From: Albula goreensis
Taxonomy: Eukaryota; Chordata; Actinopteri; Albuliformes; Albulidae
Length of the DNA stretch: 64,000 bases
Assembly (NCBI GenBank): GCA_022829145.1
Contig: CM040747.1
Location: 33,310,052-33,374,051, forward strand
Reading direction: 5' to 3'
Position 1 is the stretch's first letter. The number at the start of each line of letters is the position of its first letter. The notes beneath the pieces were generated by a model that had not been told where the DNA came from, made no database searches, and worked only from the letters and a program-made list of their open reading frames with translations. Shown one piece after another: positions 40,237-53,663 of this stretch. A program made the translations under genes and the position numbers.

Positions 40237-43200
40237 TCTCCTGAAACAAGAGCTCCTTCCTCATCCTTCACCATGCCGTCTGCTCCTTCCTCCTCCTCTT
40301 CATCCTGCAGAAGAGGCAGAGCATAGGACATGCTTTAACAATCTGCATTTTGCCTGAACCGGCCCAACTGCACCCCTGCCACAGCAGGTGCTGTGTGGAT
40401 CCGCCGCCCTGTACCTTGCATTAATGCCCCAACAGAATCATCAGCTAGGTGGTTCCACAGAGCATGCTCACCTCACTGGAGAGACCAGTGTTCTTCGAAG
40501 CTGGACCTGACCCGGTTAGAAACTCCAGAATGTTAAACGCCTCCTTTGGGTACAAGAAAGAAAACGACATCACATGAAAAGCGAATGACTTTTTTATAGT
40601 CGATGGCTAAGCTAAAAAATAAAGATCGATGATGACCCTGAAGCCCCTGAGGCAGAACTATAGAGGTGACCTCACACGAGTGAGTGTGGTCTGGTTTTAC
40701 TCACACAAGCCCCTGCAAGGTAGCATTAGAAGGGCAAGTGTCTCTTCAGTACCATGCTCAAAGCTGCTGGCTGGTCTTGACGAGACTAAAGCACAAGGTG
40801 TACTGTGTGACAAGGGCCTCTCTCCCCTGACACAATAGTCTAACTGTAGCTCTTAAGATTTGCCTTTCGTTCCCGAATGCACTCTAGCTGAGGAGTTCTA
40901 AGTGATGCTTTAATCTCTATGAAAGTTTTTTAAGTTAACGAAACTGTTGGTTATACGTAGGCAGATATGCTTATGGTCTTTGCATTAAATAATCCTTTGT
41001 TGTGCGTTCGAATTGAAAGAAAGAGAGGCGAGAACCCTTGGAGGGTCACAGACCTGAACGGAGGGACAAAAGGAGAGATGCTTCACAGGCCGAACAGTGC
41101 AGGCTTTCAAATCAAACCCGCATAAAGGTTTGCCTTCTGGGGGAGGGAGAAGGCCTGTAGTCCATCACTGCAGCTGTGAAACAAAGCTCCTTTCAACAAG
41201 GGGGGCCAACACCAGCCTTTTGTTGAGATTTCTGCCAGGACAGCTGGATAGGAGTTGCGCCACGTTTGGCACAGAGCCTGGTTTATTCACCAGTCGGAGC
41301 GGGAGAAACTGACCAGGCCTCAGTTCTGTTAAGGGGAGTCCCTGCCCGCTTGTCTCATGCTCGTGACATCACCTTTGTGCGACAGCCAGAACCTCCCGGA
41401 TGTCTGCCCTGTGGCTGAGAATCGACTTCAAACCATGCCAAGCGCCAAACTATAGCCAGGAGTCTCAAGCGGCAACGGACACTTCCTGCTACCCAGGAAG
41501 TGGGGTTTGAACCAGCAGGGAATCTCCCTCCTCATTACACGATAGCGCTCCCCATGGTTGGTTTGCCTACATAAACTGCACAGGTAACGCCACACAGGTA
41601 ATGAATGCTTAATGTAGCATAGCAATTGGACCACATCGGCGCACCAACAGGCAGAATATACCTGAGACACACGTGCTTCTACCGTATTCATCCTCTGAAA
41701 TCAATGCCGGACATGGCAGCTGTGGCATTGACTTAGAAAGTGGGCTAGAAACAAATCAAAACGTATCACTGTGCTTCAGTTCTACATTATCACTCCATTA
41801 TTGTGTCACAGATTGTTGTGTTAATAAGTAGGGGTTTTTGTTCTTTATAACACATCTGGATTTGCAACAAATCTTGATTATGGTTAGTCAAAAAGGTGCT
41901 CGTTGATAAACCTTTATGAAGAAACTGTAATGCAGTTATGAAGTAGTAGTTGCCTTACCACCCCTCAGCATTAGTTATGCAAGCTGGTCAACATATTCAT
42001 CTACATGGTCAAATGACCATTATAGTTACAACAAGAAAAACAACAATAGATCCCCATCATATTTTTGTTTAATTGTATCTGAAGTTATTTCTTATATCTT
42101 CTGGAAATAATCGTGACATAAGCAGAATGTGCCACTGCGGGTCACACACATACTCCCATAAACCGATTCATGTGTGGCTACTTATGGGCTATTTTCATGT
42201 ACCTGCACATCCCATCATTGTGTATTATGTTCAAACGGTCAGATATTTCCAGAATGGTCTGTGGGCACGTTGATATGGGCAAGAATAACCCCCACCCCCA
42301 CAGTTTTCGAAGTGCAGTTCAGACTCACCGTGTCCTTGCTATCGCAGCAGAGTCGGGGACCCTCCTTTTCACAATGGTTTTTGGGCGGCGGAAAGGGCTG
42401 GGCCTCCATGTTGCATAGCGATCCATGTTCTGGGAACTCCTCGTCTTCCGCCTCGGTGTCACTGGACTGGTGCCTGAGCGTGCAGACCGTAGTGTTGCAC
42501 TCTTCCTCCTCGTCCTTGTCCGGCTCCTTGTCTGTCTCGCCACCGTAATCGGACTCGTTGTTGGCCGTCATGTACCTGGAGAGGCCGGAGAGGAACGCCG
42601 AGCGCAAGGGGTCAGATCATCTTTCCTGTTCTCAAGCGTTCATGGAGGTCAGTGCCACGGTCACATGTAGCTGACCCACTTTATAATTTTAATACATTAT
42701 GGGGTACTTTTCAAATATTAGCGGAAAACATTATACTAACCTTAGTGCTCTCACACAAAATGAAAAGGTTAAACAGCAGGGTCTTCTATTCACAGTCATC
42801 TCACGCAAACAACATCTCACATTTCAATTATTAATGAGACTAACAGACACTGCATTTGACACATAATGTATTCCCTTTCTCAATAATCCATTCATTACTG
42901 AACGATGGCTTCACAAAGGCGTAATGGAGAACAGAGGTAGATGAAGGTATGAGGTACCCGCCCTCGCTCTCTCCATCGTAGTGGCTGGCGGCGCCAGTGC
43001 TGGCGGAGAAGTATATGGAGCTGGAGCTCACGGAATCGTTGCGCTCGCGCGATGGCGGGAGCCGCCGTCGCCGCGCCGTCTTGTGGCTCTCCTCCAGGCC
43101 GCTCCTGTGCAGACCCAACATGGAGGGTATCCAGCCAGTGTCAGTCAGTTAACAGAGGAAACTGGTTACCACACTCTTTCCTGAGAAGCACTTTGGTCAT

Positions 43201-45110
43201 GTTATGCAAACGGAAAACATCCAATTATCTGTTTAAAAATCCATTTTCAGTGGTTTTTGAGTGTATTGAGTCTGTCAGAGTTTTTCGAAAACTAGCACAG
43301 GCTGTAGCTCTCCAGAACCTCAGATTAGAAAGAAAAGGTTTGGTTTTCCCCCCATTTCATCTTTTTACGAACTTTATTACCCTCCCGTTTGACCTGTTAC
43401 TACTTCATTGGTAGAACTTGTAGAATGCTTAAGTCAGCCATTTGCCCTGTCCCTTTTTATCTCTTCTCACAGCTTTGCAGCAGTCCGGTTAACCCCTCCC
43501 GTTTGCCTTCTTTCTTGCCAACATTAAGGAAGAAAGCTACTCACATGCAACATGTGCCTGGAATGTGTTTGAGGTAGGTAGTTAAACCCAATGCTGCCCT
43601 GTATTTGTACATACTTTCAAGCAGCAACTCTACTTAAATATTCTGTTTGGCTGAGTAGTGTTTAGCAATGTGGTAGCTAACATACCAAAAGATCCATAAT
43701 GCAAAATAGTGGAAATTATTTCAATAGTATTATAACTTCACTTTTAGGCATCCAGGGCCTTCACTATTCTGATCTACCCATGGTCTGGGGGGGGTTGGTT
43801 CAATGAGTTGCAGCCAGCCACCCCCCTCCCATCCCCTGGACAAAAAAATAAATTGTACCTGACGTTCCCCCCAAGAGTCAAGGGTCATTTTGAATTCCGC
43901 CCTGACTAAATAACTCAATGGCAAAACCGTACATTTGCGTATTCACTTACTTGACGTCCTGGATGATCTGCACTGCCATGACCTGCAGACCATCCCTGAG
44001 AGAGGCAACCTCTCCCTGCAGGAGATTCACACTTTTGAGAACCTCATCCAGCTGGCCCTTCAGTTGTGCCTGCTGCTCCGCCGACAGGACCTGTTTCAGG
44101 CCCGGGTCCAAGGCCCCTATTGGCAACACAGTCAGAGAGAATGCAAGCAAGTGTCACTGCAAGATAAGTTCCCATACCCCAATGAAAAGTGAAGGACTCG
44201 TTTTTCAATGCAATTGTTTTCCTTCCCTAAGAGAGCACCTTCTCTTTATCGACGAGCTATAATTCAAATATTGACATTTCAAAACGACATGGTAGGAAGG
44301 TATATTTTTGACAACTGGGAAAGCAGTAAGTCAATTTACATTGGCAAGGCTCATCATCGTTCGTCGTTTTTCAATCGCTGGTGGAGAACGACAAACAAAA
44401 TCCAATGCAGCTAAGCAAGTGGTACCTGCAACTGCTAGGCTTCTGTCTCATTTGAGTAGATAACGTTATTTTCAAAACACATCCTAAGGACAGCAGGGCA
44501 GTACAACTACCCTAACCAGCTGTTACCTTTACTTAAACAACTGTTTACACACTGACTAATGTGTAACTTATCCACATATGTAAGTAACTAACGTTATTCA
44601 AAGTTAGCTAGCTAGCTACATAAACAAGCAAACTTCTGAGCTGTGTGTTTTCTGGGTGCCCGGATACTGGGAGTCAAAATGTTTAATATGATTCAGGCAT
44701 GACAGTCACTGCACAAACGTCCTAGACAGTTAAAACTGTTAATTTTAACAGTTAGATATCAATGTTTTAGCAGATATGCTACATACAGAAAACAAATGTA
44801 TCTATCATTACCTTGTATAGTAGCCGATCAATAACATTACAGCCCGATACAGAACGGTGGTACCAAATGTTAGTAACAGCTATCTAGCTAGCATCTCACC
44901 TTGCACCGTAAATACATGTGCGACAGTCTCTGTGCTTGGTCCATCCGTGCTCTTTAACAAAGCAAGTCCATCCGATCTGTTAGGGAGTGAAAACCTTTGA
45001 CACAACCCTCGTTTAATATTCTTGTAAAACACCAGGAACAGAAGTACGCCAATCCCCGCGGTGGCTCCAACGCTCAGCCCGATCCACGCATTTTTCCCCA
45101 GCTTGTTCAT
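40237..45110 (-). CDS. rmdn3: RMDN3/PTPIP51-like protein, TPR domain not visible
   Basis: RMDN3 tethers mitochondria to ER through VAPB and has a lipid-transferring TPR domain. Six exons join in phase on the minus strand: 45110-44900, 44116-43951, 43104-42958, 42575-42329, 40543-40472 and 40314-40237, giving 306 residues. The N-terminus has a membrane segment (WIGLSVGATAGIGVLLFLVF) followed by basic residues and SLPN. The second exon encodes the coiled coil LKGQLDEVLKSVNLLQGEV. The third gives RERNDSVSSSSIYFSASTGA, matching the FFAT-like region of human RMDN3, and the acidic spacer YMTANNESDY follows. The last two short exons are low-complexity and end in a stop. The C-terminal TPR region (roughly the last 250 residues in human) is absent. 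Identity of the first four exons is firm; the last two are predictions from splice phase. Confidence 0.8.
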
Positions 45111-46476
45111 AACGAGTGACGCAGTTCCCCCAGCAAAGCGAGCTAATATTAATAAACTATAACACGAAAATCTGCAAACAAGTTAATCATCTAAACACGG
45201 CGAGATTAGGTCTGCATGATGCCAACCGGCTAACACTACGTGTCACGCCACAAAGACATGTTTTGTGTATCCGCCGAAGCTGTGCCGATACTAGTTATCC
45301 GATAAAATGAAAATTAGTTACCGTTAAGACATTCGTAACGTTGTGTCACAGTTGGCAGTCTCGCACCGTCACGCGTTCATTGCAGCAAGCATTCTAACTT
45401 GCTAACAGTCAACATATAGTATCATATACAGTCAACTGGACTTTTCCCGACATGTTCAGACCATTTTTTTTCCCCCATCAATGTATGCTTTCAGGGCGAT
45501 CCATCTCCAGCTTCACCTAAAGCGTATAGAGATGACGGACTCATCTGTAAAGGGTGACTCAGGACAAAACTGGCGAAACCACGTGGGCTGGGTCGCGGAT
45601 GGTCATCAACAATCACACCCTGTAGACAAAATAGTTGAAACTGAAATATATGAAGGAGCTGGGCTGCTCTTTGCCTTTGGTCCAGCTGTTGTCCGTTGAA
45701 TGCTGCTCTACATTTTGAGGAGATAATGCTTTTACCATGGGGTTCATCTGGTGTTTCTGGTGATTCCCCCCCCCCTCAGTTGGTAACAGTAAATACTCGT
45801 TAAAGGCCTTCTTTGGCTTCCTCTGAACATACAGCTTTCCAGACAGGAAAGAGTTAAAGACAGCTCATCAGATACATTACTTTATCACACACCTCACAAC
45901 TCCAGGTTCTGTGGTTATTGTAGGTAATACATTTTTGCATGTTACAAGCTTCAGTCCCATCACAAATATACATTTTGTCTCAATTTTGTGGTCTAAGCGC
46001 GTTCTTCTGAGCAACTACCGTGTTATCGATTTGCCTGTCTGAGTTGGTCGAAGGGAATTGAACAGTTTCATGGTGCATGATACACAAAATCAGAGTGACA
46101 TTTTTGACAACATTTTTGTCAAACACTGAACTTTTTTAAGGAAATCAACCTTGAATTGTAATGGGAAGTTCTAACGTTATTACATGAAGACTGGATCAAA
46201 TTCTCCAAAAGACATATATGACAAAATCAGTGAGTATTAATGTTTAAAACATAATTTAGTTGTTCCGTTCAGGGCAAGTTTATTTCACTAACTGTGGTGA
46301 CCACTGAACTTTGGTTAGAGATGGCAGAGCTCCATCCTGTGGAATGGAGGGGAGAGTTTATCCCTTACCAGGAAAATGAGCAGAGAGTAAGGTTTAGGGA
46401 GTTACCTCTGTCAGAAACACAAATGGCCCTGTGATGCCATTAAAACTGATGAATGTGCTGTTTCTAGAGGGTTGCA

Positions 46477-46490
46477 GTGCCATCTAGCGG
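46477..46490 (-). promoter_or_regulatory. Candidate CTCF-type motif
   Basis: On the minus strand it reads CCGCTAGATGGCAC, which fits the vertebrate CTCF core (CCASYAGRKGGCRS) at all but one position. Occupancy is unknown, and single matches are often not bound. Confidence 0.35.
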
Positions 46491-47651
46491 TCACAATTAA
46501 ACCAGCACTTAAACATTAGTTTTGCCCGAGGAATTTAGCATCATGCAGCACTTGCTTGGGTGCGGTTTTTATTACTTTTGCACTGCTTGTCACTGAATGC
46601 ATATTATCTACCTATATAGTATGTTAAATGTTGGCTATCACTCAGAAGGACAGGTGAGTTTTAGTGCCACTGAGTTCACAGTCATCAGGTTATTCATTCA
46701 TCAATTCATCATTTTATTCTATTCTGGATTGGGAATTTGAATCATTTTTATTGTGTATTCAGTTATAGTATTGCTGCACGGCCTTTGATATCAATAAACC
46801 TTTTACACATTTCTTATGAATCATATATTGCATCACATGCAATGGCCATTTATGTTAAAGGTGTCCAGCATATACTTACTAATATCATATCGGTCCACAT
46901 TCCTCGCACTCGCACTACTCAGATCCTTTCCTTTAGGGTAATGTAGAGTATTTCCACTGTTTTCTCTACACCACGTCACCAGTTTATTTTATGTAATTTT
47001 CCCAAACTCGTGACAAAGACAATTTATCACACCAATGAAATAATGCCTTTCTGTCGTGGCAGAGTTTCCCATTTGAAATGACAGCCCGTTTGTCCGGAGG
47101 TTTTTAATAAAATTCTCTGAGCCGTTTTATAAGGCTCACCTTGAGGATATTAAAAATGGTATCTCTGCGTAGCTGGCTTCAGAATAAAGGAAATTACAGT
47201 TCCGACTGGTGAAGTTCCTATTTGCTGTCCCTTTGTATTTGCTCCTTGTATTTCCCCTCTGTGTTCCCGACTGCATTGTCATATATAAACAACGTAATAT
47301 CATTTCTAAAATAAATAACATGTTTCGCCCGCAAAATAGGCAGGAGCGATCATATCAAAACTCCACAGGCATTTTAATTAAACTAATTAGAATATGAAAC
47401 TATAGATAAAATACAACAATACAAATATTAAGTGGACTAAATTACATCTGTCTTTCTTTAAAATACAGAGTAGGAGCTACTCTGTTGCTCTGGAAACATG
47501 AGTGGACTTTATAGGCTAACTAAACTGAGAATAATTTTGCAAGCTAAAAATGATAAAAACATGGAAACAGTATGTTTATGTTTGAAATTGTTTTTAGTTA
47601 TCTTTTGAAGTCAATTGTGAGGTGGCCCACTTTACTTCAGTCTCCTTCATC

Positions 47652-47678
47652 ATTATTATTATTATTATTATTATTATT
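47652..47678. repeat. (ATT)n microsatellite
   Basis: About nine ATT units upstream of GCHFR. Confidence 0.95.
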
Positions 47679-48051
47679 TAAAGGTCCTTGTTACAAGGCA
47701 ATTGTAGTAGCCTATATGGTTGCATATTTTCATAGGCCTATATGATTAAGTGTACTTTAAGTGTAGGATATTAACGATGAATTGGGCGAATAGTTTCGGC
47801 AAAATAATTTTGATGCTTGAATAGGCTGCAGGTACAATACCAATACAATGCCAGTACCGTGTAGTCTGAGATCCAGTCGAACATCCTGGGAAACTGCACT
47901 GAATTGTAGCTGGTGTTTCTGATTGGCCTGCTATGGGTTATACGGTGGCGTCTGTCATTTCTCATTGAAGTGTGCCAAATGGGAATGAAGTGAGGCAAGC
48001 AGGAGGAGAACATTCAAGCTTAGCATCGTCCCACAGCGATCAACGCAAACC

Positions 48052-50197
48052 ATGCCTTACATTCTCATCAGCACTCGGAATCGTCTGGTTAGTATTGCGA
48101 CACTTTTGCTCGATAAGGCAGCAGTGTGCCGTAACACGTTTCTAAACGCAGTCGAGAAGCATTTCTACGTTGAATGTGTCATCGACGAAACTGTTGATAC
48201 TTGAGGGCTATCAGTAAGACTTTTTTCCCAGGGAAAAAAAACCCCTGCAGCTTTGGGAGAGCTGATTTTTGGTTTTGTAGACTACTTTGATGTAATTCGA
48301 TGTAGGTGTGAATTGCGAACAATATTTAAAGGATAAAGAGCAAACATCGTCCTCTCGTTGTTATCTGCTGCGAATTTGGCTTTATTTTTGCTGCTGCATG
48401 AAGAAGAATGTTTCGCTACAAATGTAAACCTAAAATCCTATTTAGGATACACAAGAAACGTCGGGGTATATCAAGGAGATGAGTTAATTTCCTCGAATTT
48501 ATTCATTATCTACACTGTTCCGTTAATTATTAACTGAAAGCGGGTAGGAGAACTTTGACAATGGAAACATTATCTAACCGATTTTCAGGAAGGATAATTA
48601 ACAGTATAGGATAAAGTACAGGCGGATTTTACCCTCTCGGACAGATTCCGATACGCCTCCTGCCACCACTGACTTTATTAACGCGAATTGACTAATTGAT
48701 TAATTAAAATAGCAACATAAAACGCACAAAGTAGAATATACATTTCCAAATAGCTTACATACGACAAAATATACATGCATGAGGTGCTGACTCGGTTGTA
48801 TTTTGTCTTTTCTGTGTTTTCCCATTTTCTCATGTTTAATTACGTGCTGTATTTGTTTGTTTCAGGAGACTGGACCAACGATGGTTGGCGATGAATATTC
48901 CGATCCGGATTTAATGAATCATCTTGGGGCTAGAAAGACTTACGTGTTGGGCAACAACTTGTGAGTTAAGATAAATTTGCTGAAGAAACAGTAAGGCGTT
49001 CGTGCAAGTCGTTGTCATCCGGATTAAGCATTTTATTTAATAATGAATAATTGTGTTATGAATATTGTTTTCTCAGTTTCCAATTTCACCAAGTCTTCGG
49101 AATCAGACTCTATCTTTGCTTCATATTTATCTTGAATACATTTTAACAGTAGGATACAAACACAACATGGTTCTTTATACCAACTGTAGCGGCAGTCATT
49201 GCAGAACCACTGAAATTGTTTAGCCTGGCCGAGACTGCATAGTTTTATTGCATGACACTTAGCTTGCATTTCCTGAGTATTTTATATTATCAAGTGACCA
49301 TATAGCAATAATATTTATGGATCTAAACTTTACTCACTGAAATTTGTCCAAATAATAAATATGGGGAATGAGAAACCTGAATCAAAATTTAACCCTTTAT
49401 ACAAAACTTGGTTTCACATCTCCACCAGCATCTACTCCTGGGTAAAGTTCACATTTATCCAAGGGCTAAATTGAAATGACTACTAGATCAATCGCACGAC
49501 AGGTGCCTATGTACATATACCTTATTTTAGTGATTGGACAGTGAAATTTCCAGAACACCTAAGTAGGAGGAGCCATCATTTGATCCTATGACATGAGCCG
49601 TTATCAGGGTTCCCTATGGTCATGAAGAACCTGGAAAAATCATGGCGTTTGAAAATGATATTAGTCATAAAAAACAACTAAAAATCTTAATAGCTTTGGG
49701 AAAGTCCTAAATATTGTCTTAACTAAATTATATTTGAATTTTTAGGTTTCCTATCATTTTTTAATTGAAAGAGGCAACCTTTTTGATAGATGTTTTTTTG
49801 GTAAATAATCAAACATGCCAGCTAGCCTCACTAGCTAAGGTTTAGTGTTTTTCAACTCTGGGATTGAAATACATTGGGAAACATGTTGGTATTTAATGGT
49901 GGAAACTGGTGAAATCTGCAGTTAAATCTTTTTTAAATTGAACCCAATCACAAGAAAAACACAAAATATCACACGTTTTATTAAATTGTGACCTCAGTTT
50001 AATGAAAACAAAGTGAATCAGTTGAAATGTTGAAAGTGGCTTGATCATATATTCTTGTGTCCTGCAGTTCAGAGTACCAAGTGGATGACCCGCCCCAAGT
50101 GGTTCTGAACAAACTGGAGCTGATTGGATACAGAGTGGTGTGCATGACCGGTGTTGGCCAGACCCTGGCTTGGTGCCTCCATAAAGATGCTGTGTGA
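48052..50197 (+). CDS. gchfr: GTP cyclohydrolase I feedback regulator (GFRP)
   Basis: GFRP binds GTP cyclohydrolase I as pentamers. It mediates inhibition by tetrahydrobiopterin and stimulation by phenylalanine. Three exons, 48052-48087, 48866-48960 and 50068-50197, give 86 residues (human 84). The start MPYILISTRNRL, then ETGPTMVGDE, the middle LGARKTYVLGNNF and the end MTGVGQTLAWCLHKDAV align along the whole length with the mammalian protein as I recall it. Exon boundaries are in phase, with donors GTTAGT and GTGAGT. The protein is intact, with a two-residue C-terminal extension. Neighbours RMDN3 (upstream, divergent) and the CRIB-protein gene downstream match human order. Confidence 0.97.
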
Positions 50198-50807
50198 CCT
50201 GTGACTCCTCCCCCGCCCCTCTCCCCAAAAGGCATTCTGGGTATTCCCTGCTCCCAGCAGCTGATCCAGGATCAGCTCAATCCTCTCTTAATCAAAAGCC
50301 TATCCATTCTGTAAGGGGTGAGAACTGATCCAGGATCTGTTCTTGGTGGCAGATTCTACCCACAGCCTTAAGGGGGGAGATTGCGGCTTTAGGGATTCAA
50401 AACTACAGTCCTCCTGGGGGGCAGCTGTATTTCCAAAATGTAGCAGTAAACTATGTCTTTATTGTAATTTCATTTTACTTCCCACCTTTTCTTCATTATA
50501 GAGCAAGAAAAGGGACATGGGCTGTATGTTACCATGGATCAGTGTTAAACATGATGGTGAGGTTGTATGTTGCATAACATAACACATGTTTATGTTATGC
50601 AACGTTTACATTGTGTGATATATAATTATGTAATCTGGCATGTTGTCTGTCTGTAGGGCACTTTACCATGACGATGGGGAAATCAATCAAAATGAACCCT
50701 CACAATTGGCCAATCAGGTGCGATCCTGATTTTTATGTCAAGTGAGGTGTGAAGGGGTTTATCTGGTTGTTTCGTTGTTTGATATATATACCCATGCTGT
50801 GCGCATG

Positions 50808-50813
50808 AATAAA
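50808..50813 (+). terminator. gchfr: GCHFR poly(A) signal
   Basis: AATAAA lies about 610 bases after the GCHFR stop and is the first canonical signal on the strand. Confidence 0.7.
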
Positions 50814-52187
50814 GTATAGTGTCTGTATCTGATGTTTTCTGAAATGCTTTTGCTTATGTCAGTGAGTGACACTCATGCCTGCAGGGTTCTCTAATGCAAG
50901 AATGTCTATTTCCCAAAAAAGAAGCATCATTATTTTAGTGTAGAGATGCAGGTGCTGTTTTCTGTTTCTGGCTACATTCGTTGCCTGCATACATACCACT
51001 ACCTTGCCATCTTCCAAAAGTCTTTGGTCCTCCTACAGATAGAGGGCGTCGTGCAAGCTAAAATCCACACTGTCGGTTCTTTGTATGTCTGTGCATATTT
51101 ATCTCAGGACACTGGGCAAAAAGGTCAAGCAGACATTAATTTCTTTATCTTCATATTTCTATAATTGTAATGTTTCTGGAGATATCTATAGTGTACAATC
51201 TCCATGCAAGTATGTCTTTGATTATTGGGATAAATGGAGCATCTTTGTTCTGGAATGGCATAATTTTTCCATGTATATGTCCAACCTCTGAAAACTTCTG
51301 CACTATCCTGTACATCATAGAGGCATCCAGACAATGGAAACGAAACGAGATAACATCCAGAATAACACAAAGATAACATACTGTGGACCAGTTTATGAGA
51401 CATGGATTAAGCATAGTCCCAGAACGAAAACATTTTTTTCAACAGAGATCTTTGTCGAAATTTCCTTTTAGTCTGGCACTGGGAAGCTTGCCCTGTATGT
51501 GTGAAAGTTTTTTTGTATTATCTGAATGTAGTGATCAGTATGGTATGGTGTATATCTAAGTAACTGCAAATATGCGTTGAGTGACAAGATGGGGAAGTTC
51601 CCTTTCCTACGAAGAACGGTGAAAAAGTATGATGAGGAAATATGACTCTATGATTGATGCTATCCTGAGAGTACATCTGGTACATTTTCCACAGGTTTAA
51701 AATTCCGCTGTCGTCGCCTCACTTCGCGAGCAAAAAAAAAACATCTCTGGCATCTGGCTGGTAATAAAAAAAAGCATTTCTTACAGCAAACGTCACCTCT
51801 ACCTCGCATCTATCTGAGAGTGCTTCACTACCTGCCATTTTGTATCCAAGTGTGACCGGGCCTTTGACAGTCTCAGTTCCAGTGTAGTGAAATCTGGTTG
51901 AAATTTTGTACGAAAAATATTGCCAAACCCTCTCAATTTCAGGGGAACGGGACATAAAATACGAACTACTTTATTGTTGAGAAAATATTTTGCAAATGTC
52001 TTGTAAACAAACTTAAACAACTAATCAGATATAATACTAAGTAGCTGAAAAACCTGTTTGTTATAAGTAGAGGTTGTATGACTTCCGTTAACTAGTTAAG
52101 GGTAGTTGGTGCAATAGATGAACCACACTAAGCATCACACTACAATGTTAGTTATCCATTGTTCCTATTCAAGAAAGGCCAATGTGT

Positions 52188-52445
52188 ACCTAGCATTTGC
52201 CCAGCATAACAATACCTTATTCACCCTATCGAAGGCTGAATGAAGCCTTCTGGCTCTGGGCTAGAATAAAATCCTGGAAAAAAGGCCAGTGTGGAACAAA
52301 AATTTGCTTTAGCTTGGTGTTGAAATACCTTAGTCAACCTATCAAGGTCTTCGCTGAAGGCCATGATTCAAGCATTATGATGCTGGGCTAGAACAAAATT
52401 CTGGACCACCATCAGCCCCTCTTGGAGAAGATTTGTAACCCCTGT
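52188..52445. repeat. Dispersed fish repeat, two diverged copies
   Basis: Two related blocks share 'aataccttattcaccctatc' or 'aataccttagtcaacctatc', then 'gctgggctagaacaaaat' or 'gctctgggctagaataaaat'. The second ends 'ctggaccaccatcagcccct'. This phrase type recurs widely in fish genomes. I cannot name the family. Confidence 0.45.
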
Positions 52446-53639
52446 TTGTAGCTTGGTAACAAAACTGAGGCACGGAAAAGTTTTGAGGTGACTGGGAGGT
52501 ACACCTGACTGCGTTTTGGTCTCCACCTGATGGGAGATCTAGACAGGTGTACGTGGGGTGGTTGAGTCGCTCATCACACCATATATGGGTATGTGATGAC
52601 ACATGACAGTCCAGTCTGTCAATGGCAACCAGCCCATGGGGTGGGCGACCAGACGAGGCTGTGAGTTGGCGTGAGTAGTTAAAGTCTGAACGTTTGAATG
52701 GGGCCAAAGTCCCCGACGGCGGGAGTCGCGTCTGGTTGACAAGGATGAAGATTTCACAGTCAGGGGCAGAGTTGTAAAGTTTTCTCTGGCGTTAAAAATT
52801 ATTATGTGACCGATCCCTACGTGGGAACCGTGGGAATAAAACTGTGAATGGGGGATAAACGGGCACACTTGCACATGATTGGTCCACTAAACCACAGCTG
52901 TCAAACCCTTGTGAATGTACCAGGATCCGCAGATAAAGGAACGGCATTATCTGTTTCAAAATATATTTTACGACACCTTCGCATTTCGGCGCCAAGCTGT
53001 CTGGTGTGTTTTCCCCTACAAAACCTCTTGCTGCCAGTGGTGAACGATAGCTGCGGGAGTACTTGTGCAGGGACATCAACTCAATGCATTTCTCAGTGTT
53101 AAAAGAGCGGCAGTAACCATGGAAAACGGATAGAAATCCTCAGTACTTGTGTAGAAGTAACAGCCACCCATTCCTTTTGCAAAAAACAGGTGTAAACCTT
53201 CTGTTTGCTTTGGAAGACAGTCAGAAAATGACTTGTCTTGACCACCATTAGCGACTATGTAATCCATGGTGTTAGGACAGTGCAGTATATCTTATTAGCG
53301 CTCTGTTGCCCCCAGCTCTCATTCCCACGTACAGTCTCAAATTCCAGTCACAGAGACAATTACATAAAAATAGTTACATCAGCAATGTCAGGTTTGCCCT
53401 AGTCTGGGATACCGATGGACTGGTTTCAAACGTAGCTCAACTCAGCAAAGGTGATTTACAGAAACGCTAAATGATGTTCAGTGGTTGTGCTCAAAATATG
53501 TAACACATGAATTTTACAGTGAGCCATGAACCAGAGAGCTGATTTTACCTAAGGGTGGATTTGGTCATGAAGGGGAATCGCATTATGTAACAAGTTCTTA
53601 TCTACAGAATGCTGTACAAACAGTTACCAGAGCACAGAC

Positions 53640-53663
53640 ACCACCCCCCCCACCCCCCCCCCC
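53640..53663. repeat. C-rich tract
   Basis: Runs of C broken by single A bases. Confidence 0.9.

Larger units (their letters stand above)
45111..48051. other. Intergenic RMDN3-GCHFR
   Basis: No gene is supported. It holds both genes' upstream regions, an (ATT)n tract at 47652-47678 and a candidate CTCF site at 46477-46490. A 72-codon open frame at 45481-45699 lacks homology that I recognise. Confidence 0.55.

Noticed and set aside
42174..42670. Plus-strand frames up to 124 codons
   Set aside because: They are antisense to the acidic RMDN3 exon at 42329-42575.
45481..45699. 72-codon plus-strand frame upstream of RMDN3
   Set aside because: No homology recognised, no splice partner, and only one short frame in otherwise noncoding DNA.
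49893..50235. Minus-strand frames over the last GCHFR exon
   Set aside because: They are shadows of a confidently identified plus-strand gene.
52497..52552. 9-bp inverted repeat GTACACCTG...CAGGTGTAC
   Set aside because: It is short, with a long loop and no transcript context, so it is likely chance.
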